Of a DNA stretch of 31,991 nucleotides, positions 7,614 through 14,291 are shown piece by piece (position 1 is the stretch's first letter; each line of letters opens with the position of its first letter). Source of the DNA: Leptospirillum sp. (GTDB taxonomy: Bacteria; Nitrospirota; Leptospirillia; Leptospirillales; Leptospirillaceae). The notes under the pieces were generated by a model. It worked only from the letters and a program-made list of their open reading frames with translations. It did not search any database and was not told the DNA's origin. The stretch spans positions 1 to 31,991 of the forward strand of contig DAIEST010000108.1 in the NCBI GenBank assembly GCA_027346125.1, given 5' to 3'. A program made the position numbers and the translations under genes.

Positions 7614-9512
7614 ACGGAAAGGCCAGACCCTCGGGATTTCCCAAAGCCCCCAGACCAGAATCAGAACGGAAAGCCCGATACCCACGCGCATATAGTCCCG
7701 GAATCTGTAATTTCCCGCTCCCCAGGTCATCGTGTTCACAGGGTGCGAGATGGGGGTCAGAAAAACGGATGCGGCACCCAGCGAAACGGCGGACAGAAAC
7801 GGCATGGGACTGAGATGCAGCGCGTTCGCAATGGAAAGCGCCACCGGGGCCATGAACAGGGCCACCAGCGTATGGGAAAGAAACTGGACGGCCACCAGTG
7901 TCGACGCCAGGATCAGGAAAAGCGCTCCCTCAGGGCCCAGTCCGCCCCCCATCCCCTGAAGACCCTGCACAAGAACCGACCCGAGAGGGGAACGCTCCAG
8001 CGCCCATCCCATGGGAAACATGCTTCCCATCAGGAAGATGACCCTCCAGTCAATGGCGTTTCTGGCTTCATCGGGCCGGACAATGCCAAACCCCACCATT
8101 GCAAGCGCTCCGACAAGCGCAGCCAGCACGGTCGGAACCCAGTGAAACACCGAGGCGAGAACAAAGAGAACCAGGATGCCGAGTGCCGTCAGGGCCTTCT
8201 CGGATCGGAACACTTCCCGTTCGACTTCGTTCAGATACAGAAAAAGCCCTCTGGCACTGATTGCGTCGAAAAGCTCCCGTCGGCCCTTCAGCAAGAGGAC
8301 ATCCCCATGGGACAGGACGGTACGGTAAAGGGGGTCCGGCGCCGGGTCATCGGCCCGATGAATGCCCACGACCGAAATATCCGCTCCGACCACATGGGAA
8401 AGAGTGGAAAGGGGCCGGCCGATGAGCCCCGACTGGGGAGCAGGGATCGCTTCGCAAACAATGACATCTTCGGATTCCCAACCTTCTCCGGCCGATGTCC
8501 CGATCCGGCTGTTCTCTCCAGCTTCGGTCAGGGACTGGGAGAGAACCTGGACTCCCTCCCTCTCTGCGATACGCTGCAACTGAGGAACGCTTACAAGCAG
8601 CCGGAGGCGGTCTCCGGCCTGAAGAACCCCTTCCCTGAACCTTCGGTCGTCCGGCGCACCTTCGGGAAAACGGAGAGACTGGGCGGGCCTGTGCCGGATC
8701 AAGGACCAGGAGGCTTTCAGAAAAGAGCGGTGACGGTCCACTTCTTCGGAAGATCTTGGAGGCTCTACGTCACTGGAAGGCGAAAACACCTCCGAAAACA
8801 AAGGAATATTTTCCAGCGTCTCTCCTATATGCGGATAACCCTTCTCCAGTCGGGCCTCGACATAGAATTTCCGCGGCGCCATGCTCCGGGACGGACCTTC
8901 CGCTTCGCCCTTTCCGAGCAGAAAAGGTGACACAACCAGAAGATAGGCCAGCCCGACCAGAAAGGCCCCCCCTCCAACCGGAAAAAAATCGAACATCTGG
9001 AAACTGGGGAGATGACGGGATTCGAGAAATCCCGATACAATAACATTGGACGATGACCCGATCAGTGTCGCAGAGCCTCCGAGAAGAGCCACGAATCCGG
9101 CCGGAAGGAGAAACCTTCGAACGGACAGCCCCAGATCTGTCAGGAGAACCGTCATCAAGGGAAGGAAAATGGCCACGGCTCCCGTATCATTCAGGAACAT
9201 CGCAAGAATGCCGGAGACCGGAAACAGCGCGGCGGAGAGGATCAGGGGTCTCTTTCCGATGTGGATGGTCAGGGTGGTTGCAATCCAGCGGACCACTTTT
9301 GCCCGGGACATCCCTTCGGACAGAATGAAAAGGGATGCGATGAGAAAAACGGACGGTTCAGCAAATCCCCGGAACAGTTCTTTCATCGGGAGAAGTCCGC
9401 TGATTCCGAGAACCGCAAGAACTCCCGAAGCGACCATTTCCACGGGAACCTTGCCGGAACTCATTAAAAGAATGACCGTCAAGGCCAACAGCCCCACACC
9501 CCATGATTGCAT
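7608..9512 (-). CDS. SLC13/DASS-type permease with central TrkA-C (RCK_C) region
   Basis: Inner-membrane transporter of the divalent anion:sodium symporter (ArsB/NhaD-like) superfamily, probably for an inorganic or organic anion; the substrate is unknown. The 634-aa protein has N-terminal hydrophobic helices (about 5-220) including FLNDTGAVAIFLPL and GGSATLIGSSSNVIVS, then a soluble insert (about 230-430) resembling one or two RCK_C domains (for example LIGRPLSTLSHVVGADISVVGI), then a second helical half with FLSHTLVALFMAPVALS and LTPISHPVNTMTWGAGNY. The ATG at 9512 has AGGAG 9 nt upstream; the longer open frame to 9866 only mirrors the opposite gene. It is divergent from the cyclo-ligase gene. 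Confidence 0.85.
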   Translation of the reverse strand: MQSWGVGLLALTVILLMSSGKVPVEMVASGVLAVLGISGLLPMKELFRGFAEPSVFLIASLFILSEGMSRAKVVRWIATTLTIHIGKRPLILSAALFPVSGILAMFLNDTGAVAIFLPLMTVLLTDLGLSVRRFLLPAGFVALLGGSATLIGSSSNVIVSGFLESRHLPSFQMFDFFPVGGGAFLVGLAYLLVVSPFLLGKGEAEGPSRSMAPRKFYVEARLEKGYPHIGETLENIPLFSEVFSPSSDVEPPRSSEEVDRHRSFLKASWSLIRHRPAQSLRFPEGAPDDRRFREGVLQAGDRLRLLVSVPQLQRIAEREGVQVLSQSLTEAGENSRIGTSAGEGWESEDVIVCEAIPAPQSGLIGRPLSTLSHVVGADISVVGIHRADDPAPDPLYRTVLSHGDVLLLKGRRELFDAISARGLFLYLNEVEREVFRSEKALTALGILVLFVLASVFHWVPTVLAALVGALAMVGFGIVRPDEARNAIDWRVIFLMGSMFPMGWALERSPLGSVLVQGLQGMGGGLGPEGALFLILASTLVAVQFLSHTLVALFMAPVALSIANALHLSPMPFLSAVSLGAASVFLTPISHPVNTMTWGAGNYRFRDYMRVGIGLSVLILVWGLWEIPRVWPFRS

Positions 9513-9513
9513 C

Positions 9514-9526
9514 AGGAGACGCTCCT
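9514..9526. promoter_or_regulatory. overlapping inverted SD sites of two divergent genes
   Basis: AGGAG (9514-9518) serves the plus-strand cyclo-ligase, 11 nt before its TTG. CTCCT (9522-9526), read on the minus strand as AGGAG, serves the permease, 9 nt before its ATG. Together they form AGGAG-ACG-CTCCT, an inverted repeat. Only 17 nt separate the two start codons, so neither promoter fits in the gap. Confidence 0.6.
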
Positions 9527-9529
9527 TCC

Positions 9530-10144
9530 TTGAAAAATGACCGCAACACCGGGCAGGAAGACAATGAAGCGGGACCGATCGAGTCCGTCCGCAGGGAAAA
9601 GGCGGCGCTCCGAACGCGCATCCTCCGGATTCGAAGCGAACTGACCCCGGTTGCCCGCGCGGAAAAGTCCATCGCGATCCGGAACAACATTCTGGCACTG
9701 TGCAAGCGCTATGGACCCGGTCTGATTCACATTTTCCTTCCGTTCGGAGACGAGCCGGAGACACGGCCATTGCTGGAACCCCTCTGGGGAGAGGGATTCC
9801 GGCTGGTCGTTCCCGTTGTTTCAGCGGAAGGACTTCTTCTGGCACCCCTGGAACCGCGGACCGCACTTTATCCCGGACCTTTCGGAATCCTTGAGCCGAG
9901 AGATTTCAAGCCGGTGCCGGAAGACGCTGTGACGCTCTACCTCCTGCCGGGGGTGGCCTTTGACAGGAAGGGTGGAAGACTCGGATACGGGAAAGGCTAT
10001 TACGACCGGCTACTCTCCCGATGTCCGTCTCCAAAGTTTGGAGTTTCGTTCGACGAGCAGATCGTTGCTTCGGTACCACTGGTAGAGACAGACATTCTAG
10101 TAGACGGCATCATAACCGACAAGGAGATATTATATCGTGATTGA
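9530..10144 (+). CDS. ygfA: 5-formyltetrahydrofolate cyclo-ligase
   Basis: ATP-dependent conversion of 5-formyl-THF to 5,10-methenyl-THF, returning a storage or inhibitory folate to the active pool. The 204-aa protein has an N-terminal Arg/Lys-rich helix (VRREKAALRTRIL), LYLLPGVAFDRKGGRLGYGKGYYDR with the family GxGxGYYDR-like signature, and VPLVETDILVDGIITDKEI at the end. TTG at 9530 is preferred, with AGGAG 11 nt before; the ATG at 9503 would overlap the divergent permease start. It overlaps folE by 8 nt and opens the folate run. Confidence 0.88.
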   Translation: MKNDRNTGQEDNEAGPIESVRREKAALRTRILRIRSELTPVARAEKSIAIRNNILALCKRYGPGLIHIFLPFGDEPETRPLLEPLWGEGFRLVVPVVSAEGLLLAPLEPRTALYPGPFGILEPRDFKPVPEDAVTLYLLPGVAFDRKGGRLGYGKGYYDRLLSRCPSPKFGVSFDEQIVASVPLVETDILVDGIITDKEILYRD

Positions 10145-10712
10145 TACCGAGAAGCTGGAGCGGGGATTCCGACTGATCATCGAAGCCATCGGGGAAGACC
10201 CGGAACGCCCCGGACTCAGGGAAACCCCCCGGCGCGTGGCCGAACTTTACAAGGATCTGTTTGGCGGAGGCGAACCTTCCGCCATGAAACCCCTTTCCCT
10301 CATCGAAGGAGAGGGGTTCGACGAAATGGTCGCACTGGCAGGCGTCCCCTTCTATTCGATGTGCGAACACCACTTTCTCCCTTTCTTTGGACGGGCCCAC
10401 ATCGCCTATATCCCCCAGGACGGGAGAATGACCGGCCTCTCCGATCTGGGACGGATGCTGGATCAGGTTGCCCGTCGGGCACAGATCCAGGAACGGTTGA
10501 CCTCCCAGCTGGCCGACGGCATTCTCGGGACCCTCCAGCCACAGGGAGTCATGGTTGTCCTGGAAGCCGAACACCTTTGCCTGTCCATGCGCGGGATCCG
10601 AAAAGCCGGCGTCCCGGTCGTCACATCCGCCGTCCGCGGAATTTTCCGGAAGAACGCCAAAACCCGTCAGGAATTTCTCTCCCTGATCCGCATGAACGGA
10701 ACCGAACGATGA
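10137..10712 (+). CDS. folE: GTP cyclohydrolase I
   Basis: Opens GTP to 7,8-dihydroneopterin triphosphate, the entry to folate (pterin) synthesis. The 191-aa protein has RPGLRETPRRVAELY (24-38), the zinc-site motif MCEHHFLPF with Cys76 and His79, GLSDLGRM, and LCLSMRG with the third ligand Cys148. These are all residues expected of a type IA enzyme. GTG at 10137 is used with AAGGAG (10121-10126) 10 nt upstream. It overlaps the cyclo-ligase stop by 8 nt, suggesting translational coupling. Confidence 0.96.
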   Translation: MIDTEKLERGFRLIIEAIGEDPERPGLRETPRRVAELYKDLFGGGEPSAMKPLSLIEGEGFDEMVALAGVPFYSMCEHHFLPFFGRAHIAYIPQDGRMTGLSDLGRMLDQVARRAQIQERLTSQLADGILGTLQPQGVMVVLEAEHLCLSMRGIRKAGVPVVTSAVRGIFRKNAKTRQEFLSLIRMNGTER

Positions 10713-10730
10713 AGACAACCCTTTTCTTTC

Positions 10731-10759
10731 TTGAACGGGGAAAGCGTTCCCATTAAGAT
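10731..10759 (+). promoter_or_regulatory. sigma70-type promoter for folD-metF-panB
   Basis: TTGAAC (10731-10736), a 17-nt spacer and TAAGAT (10754-10759). The spacer contains GGGAA-AGCG-TTCCC (5-bp arms), a possible operator or chance palindrome. It sits in the only sizeable gap of the folate run (10713-10839), about 80 nt before folD. Confidence 0.5.
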
Positions 10760-10839
10760 GGAACCAAAGCTTGTCGCACTTCTTTAACATCAACCGGTCG
10801 TTGTTCAATCTTTCCCATCGTCCATTTTAAGGAGGGGTT

Positions 10840-11724
10840 TTGTCCACAATCGTTCTGAATGGTCGGGAACTTTCCCAGACCCTTCTCAAGGAGCAGCAGA
10901 TCCGGGTCGAGGAGCTCGTCCGCCTGAAAGGACGGCCTCCGGGAATCGCTGTCGTACTGGTCGGGCAGGATCCCGCCAGCGAGACATACGTCCGGAACAA
11001 ACGGGGATCCTGCGCCAAGGTGGGAATTCATGCGCCGGAGATCAACCTTTCCGCAAATACTCCGCAGAAGGAGCTTGAGGCGATCATCGACCGCCTGAAT
11101 GCGGATCCGGCCATCGACGGGATTCTTGTCCAGCTTCCCCTTCCCCCGGGAATCCAGAAGGAGGCGATCCTCTACCGGATCGATCCGGCCAAGGACGTGG
11201 ACGGATTCCACCCGGTCAACGTGGGCAAGCTGGTCATCGGACTGGAGACCCTTGCCCCCTGCACTCCAACGGGAATCATGACGCTTCTGGACCGCTACAA
11301 CATCCCGGTCTCGGGGAAGAATGCCGTTGTTCTCGGGAGAAGTCTCATCGTCGGAAAACCGATGGCGCTGCTTCTGATGGGCCGGGACGCCACGGTGACG
11401 GTCTGTCACAGCCGGACGGCCCACCTGATGGAAGAAACCCGCAGGGCGGACATCGTGGTGGCAGCCATGGGAAAACCGCTCATGGTCAACCGCGATTTCA
11501 TCAAGCCGGGAGCCGTGGTCATCGACGTCGGCATTTCACGGAATGCGGAAGGGAAGCTCGTCGGAGACGTGGATTATGCGGCCGTGGCCCCTCTGGCTTC
11601 AGCCATCACCCCCGTTCCCGGCGGAGTCGGCCCGATGACCATCGCAACGCTTCTGGACAACACCATCCGTGCCTTCTGCATTCGGGAAGGTCTTCCACTC
11701 CAGCCGGCAAGGACACCCTCATGA
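10840..11724 (+). CDS. folD: methylene-THF dehydrogenase / methenyl-THF cyclohydrolase
   Basis: Bifunctional cytoplasmic enzyme interconverting 5,10-methylene-THF and 10-formyl-THF. The 294-aa protein has VGQDPASETYVRNKRGSC with the catalytic-region Tyr and Lys, GILVQLPLP, KDVDGFHPVNVGKL, the P-loop-like VVLGRSLIVGKP, and PVPGGVGPMTIATLLDNT. The start is TTG at 10840 with AAGGAGG 4 nt upstream (10829-10835); SAM- or ATG-type alternatives are absent. It overlaps metF by ATGA. Confidence 0.95.
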   Translation: MSTIVLNGRELSQTLLKEQQIRVEELVRLKGRPPGIAVVLVGQDPASETYVRNKRGSCAKVGIHAPEINLSANTPQKELEAIIDRLNADPAIDGILVQLPLPPGIQKEAILYRIDPAKDVDGFHPVNVGKLVIGLETLAPCTPTGIMTLLDRYNIPVSGKNAVVLGRSLIVGKPMALLLMGRDATVTVCHSRTAHLMEETRRADIVVAAMGKPLMVNRDFIKPGAVVIDVGISRNAEGKLVGDVDYAAVAPLASAITPVPGGVGPMTIATLLDNTIRAFCIREGLPLQPARTPS

Positions 11725-12590
11725 CATTCCGAGAAGCACTGAACGCCCGCACCTTCCTGATCACCGCCGAATGCTCCCCTCCCAAGGGCACGAATGTCAG
11801 CGGCGTCCTGGATCGTCTGGCTCCCCTGAAAGGCCGGATTCACGGCATGAACGTGACGGACAACCAGACCGGCGTCATGCGGATGTGTCCGCTTGTCATG
11901 GGACTCCACCTGAAGGACATCGGGATCGATCCCATTGTCCAGGTCACGTTGCGGGACAGAAACCGGCTGGCACTCCAGTCGGATCTTCTCGGCATGTCTT
12001 CCATGGGCCTCCGGCAGGTCCTCTGTCTTTCGGGAGATCCGCCAACGCTGGGCGATCATCCCGAAGCCAAGCCCGTCTTCGACATCCCCACGCCGGAACT
12101 GATCCGGGCCGTCACGCTGCTGAACGGGGGAACGGACCTTTCCGGAAAGGATCTGAACGGAAAAACCGATATTCTTCCGGGAGCCGCCTGTTCTCCCGAA
12201 GGGGATTTCGAATCGGAATGCAGGAGATTCGAGGAGAAGTTCGACGCAGGCGCCAGGTTTTTCCAGACACAGGCCGTTTTCTCGCCCGACCAGGTCTCCC
12301 GGTTCATGACATTTGCAACGCCGTTCAGGGTTCCGGTCATTGCGGGCATCATTCTCCTGAAGTCCGCCAAGATGGCCCGCTATCTGAACGATCACGTTCC
12401 GGGAATACAGGTTCCGGAACCCCTGATCGACCGGCTTTCCCGGTGCGACCCCGGACAGGCGATGGAAACCGGGATCGGCATCGCCGCGGACACCATCCGC
12501 GCGATCCGGCCGATGGTCCACGGAGTACACATCATGACTGTCGGGGCCGAAGAAACCATCCCTCAGATTCTCGACCGGGCTTTCTCCTGA
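11721..12590 (+). CDS. metF: methylenetetrahydrofolate reductase (short bacterial form)
   Basis: Reduces 5,10-methylene-THF to 5-methyl-THF for methionine synthesis, using FAD. The 289-aa protein starts with FLITAECSPPKG (the family Glu is in AECSPP), and has MNVTDNQTGVMRMCPL, LCLSGDPPTLGDHPEAKPVFD, GAARFFQTQAVF-like GARFFQTQAVF, and HIMTVGAEE near the end. DNQ and SGDPP are positioned as in MetF. It overlaps folD by ATGA, so the two are probably co-translated. The length is close to the usual bacterial 280-300 aa. Confidence 0.92.
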   Translation: MTFREALNARTFLITAECSPPKGTNVSGVLDRLAPLKGRIHGMNVTDNQTGVMRMCPLVMGLHLKDIGIDPIVQVTLRDRNRLALQSDLLGMSSMGLRQVLCLSGDPPTLGDHPEAKPVFDIPTPELIRAVTLLNGGTDLSGKDLNGKTDILPGAACSPEGDFESECRRFEEKFDAGARFFQTQAVFSPDQVSRFMTFATPFRVPVIAGIILLKSAKMARYLNDHVPGIQVPEPLIDRLSRCDPGQAMETGIGIAADTIRAIRPMVHGVHIMTVGAEETIPQILDRAFS

Positions 12591-12597
12591 GGTACTA

Positions 12598-13452
12598 TTG
12601 AAACCTGTCACGATCGACACGCTGTCTGCCAGGAAACAGTCCGGAACCCCCATCACGATGGTGACGGCCTATGACGCGCCGACGGCGAGGCTTCTTTCCG
12701 AATCCGGAGTCGACATCGCCCTGGTGGGCGATTCCCTCGGCATGGTCGTCCAGGGTGGGGAGAACACACTGTCCGTCACCCTTGAGGAGATGCTCTACCA
12801 CACCAGGATGGTCCGCCGGGGGCTCGACGGCCCGCTGCTTGTCGTCGACATGCCGTTCCTTTCCTATCAGGTTTCCGAGGAAGAAGGCCACAGAAACGCC
12901 GGCCGGCTGATCAAGGAAGGCGGAGCCCAGGCGGTGAAACTGGAAGGCGGAGCGGAAATCGCCGGCCTTGTCCATCGGCTCACCCGATCCATGATTCCGG
13001 TGATCGGTCATATCGGAATGAAACCCCAGGCCGTCCATCAGATGGGCGGATTCAAGGTACAGGGACGGGACCTTCCGGGCAGGGAACAGATCATCGCGGA
13101 TGCCCGTGCTCTTCTGGAAGCCGGGGTCTTCGCCCTGCTGCTCGAGGCCATTCCGCCTTCCCTGGCCAGGGAGATCACCGCACTTTCCCCCATGCCCACG
13201 ATCGGGATAGGGGCCGGCCCCGAAACGGATGGACAGGTCCTTGTTTTCCATGATCTTGTCGGCTGGTCCCCGTCTCCGTTGCCCCGGTTTGCCAGAGCGT
13301 TCGGGGACGTGGGAGCAAATGCCCGAAAGGCCCTCTCCCTGTTCAGGGAAGCGGTATCGACCCGGAACTACCCTTCCACCGGCGAATCCTACCCGGAGAA
13401 AGACTCGACGACCCCTCCGGCAACACGAAACAAATCCAGACGAAAGGGATGA
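12598..13452 (+). CDS. panB: 3-methyl-2-oxobutanoate hydroxymethyltransferase
   Basis: Adds a hydroxymethyl group from 5,10-methylene-THF to alpha-ketoisovalerate, making ketopantoate for pantothenate and CoA. The 284-aa protein shows ITMVTAYDAPTARL, VGDSLGMVVQG (metal-site Asp), DMPFLSYQ, VKLEGG, HIGMKPQ and IGIGAGPETDGQVLVFHD, all PanB hallmarks. The start is TTG at 12598 with GAGG 5 nt upstream, 7 nt after metF. Its use of the FolD/MetF substrate explains the neighbourhood. The last 20 or so residues are polar and unconserved. Confidence 0.95.
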   Translation: MKPVTIDTLSARKQSGTPITMVTAYDAPTARLLSESGVDIALVGDSLGMVVQGGENTLSVTLEEMLYHTRMVRRGLDGPLLVVDMPFLSYQVSEEEGHRNAGRLIKEGGAQAVKLEGGAEIAGLVHRLTRSMIPVIGHIGMKPQAVHQMGGFKVQGRDLPGREQIIADARALLEAGVFALLLEAIPPSLAREITALSPMPTIGIGAGPETDGQVLVFHDLVGWSPSPLPRFARAFGDVGANARKALSLFREAVSTRNYPSTGESYPEKDSTTPPATRNKSRRKG

Positions 13453-13453
13453 T

Positions 13454-13993
13454 ATGGCATGGATTTTCACATATAACGAGTTGATGTGGGATTTTCCCTA
13501 TCCGCACCAGATGCGGAAGAAAGCCCTGCTGGAAGAGCACCATCGCTCCTTCAACTATCTGATGACGGACAGATACGGGTCTCCCTCTACCCCGGCTCCC
13601 GGCCTCGGATTCGAAACCAGCGGAGACTGTCGGGGATACGCCTACCTCATTCCTGAAGACGATGAAGACGAAACGCTGGAAAATCTTCAGAAGATCCATA
13701 CGGATCGCTTTGTCCTGAAAGAATCCTCGATCATCGTAGACAACACATCCAGCGAGGAGGCCTTTTTCTTCATTTCGAACCGGAGCCATCCGGACTATAT
13801 CGGGAAACTGGTTCCCCAGGAAATTGTCAAGATTGCCCAGCAGGGCTTTGGTCCTTGCGGGTCCGGAACAGACTGGCTGGTTTACCTTTATGAGAATTTC
13901 CTGGAAAACGGCATTTCGGACCTCGCGACCGATGCCGTCATGAGCGCCATGAAATGGCACGGTCAGGGCAGTTCCGGGAATCGCCCCTCCTGA
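13454..13993 (+). CDS. ChaC/GGCT-fold protein with substituted active-site motifs
   Basis: The 179-aa protein aligns end to end by eye with ChaC-type gamma-glutamylcyclotransferases, which cleave glutathione. Shared parts are the WIFTYNELMWDFPYP opening, HHRSFNYLMTDRYGSP (29-44), GDCRGYAYLIP (58-68), ISNRSHPDYIG (107-117) and GFGPCGSGTDWL (131-142). Two key places differ. The YGSL substrate loop is YNEL (7-10). The region of the catalytic Glu (REK in human ChaC2) reads I-H-T at 81-83. So glutathione cleavage is doubtful and a binding or changed role is possible. It starts one base after the panB stop and is followed by the IscB element. Confidence 0.72.
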   Translation: MAWIFTYNELMWDFPYPHQMRKKALLEEHHRSFNYLMTDRYGSPSTPAPGLGFETSGDCRGYAYLIPEDDEDETLENLQKIHTDRFVLKESSIIVDNTSSEEAFFFISNRSHPDYIGKLVPQEIVKIAQQGFGPCGSGTDWLVYLYENFLENGISDLATDAVMSAMKWHGQGSSGNRPS

Positions 13994-14018
13994 CCGGAGG
14001 AACGTCCGCCGTCAACTA

Positions 14019-14041
14019 CCCCGCCCTGAAGGGCGGAGCTT
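14019..14041 (+). repeat. left-end hairpin of the IscB element
   Basis: CCGCCCT-GA-AGGGCGG (14021-14036) is a 7-bp perfect stem. The surrounding block matches the right end (15617-15638) at 21 of 23 aligned positions, with one substitution and one extra A on the left. Confidence 0.8.
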
Positions 14042-14290
14042 GAAAGGAGGTTCTTTCTGGCTCGGGTTGACCAGGGAGAGCGGTAGCCAATCCGCTACGT
14101 TGCACGGAAGTTCAAGACCCACCCCGGGATGCTTCCTGAAGTTCCGGGCACTGGAAGTCCCGGTTGCAGACAACCGCGAGGGCCAGGACGAAACGGGCCG
14201 GGACAAAACGCTGCCGTGCAACATTCCCGAGGGGAGACGTTCCGAAAGGAATGCGTCACAAGGCCCGTAAGGGCAAACGAGGGAGAATCC
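14042..14290 (+). ncRNA. omega-RNA (HEARO-like) of the IscB element
   Basis: About 250 nt between the left-end hairpin and the iscB start contain several perfect stems, as expected for the guide-RNA scaffold found upstream of iscB genes. A long-range 9-bp helix pairs GTTGCACGG (14099-14107) with CCGTGCAAC (14214-14222). Within or beside it are GTAGC/GCTAC (14083-14098), CCCGG/CCGGG (14123-14148), CGGTTG-CAGA-CAACCG (14161-14176), or the competing GTCCCGG/CCGGGAC (14157-14204). Downstream are GACG-TTCC-GAAA-GGAA-tg-CGTC (14236-14257), capped by a GAAA tetraloop, and GCCC-GTAA-GGGC (14263-14274). The guide would be encoded at the 5' end, reaching left of the element. True transcript ends are unknown. 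Confidence 0.75.
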
Positions 14291-14291
14291 A

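Noticed and set aside
7743..8930. 395-codon plus-strand open frame opposite the permease
   Set aside because: It is antisense to a gene with clear transporter motifs, has low-complexity Arg/Gly/Pro-rich composition, no SD and no family signature; GC-rich codons leave such mirror frames open.
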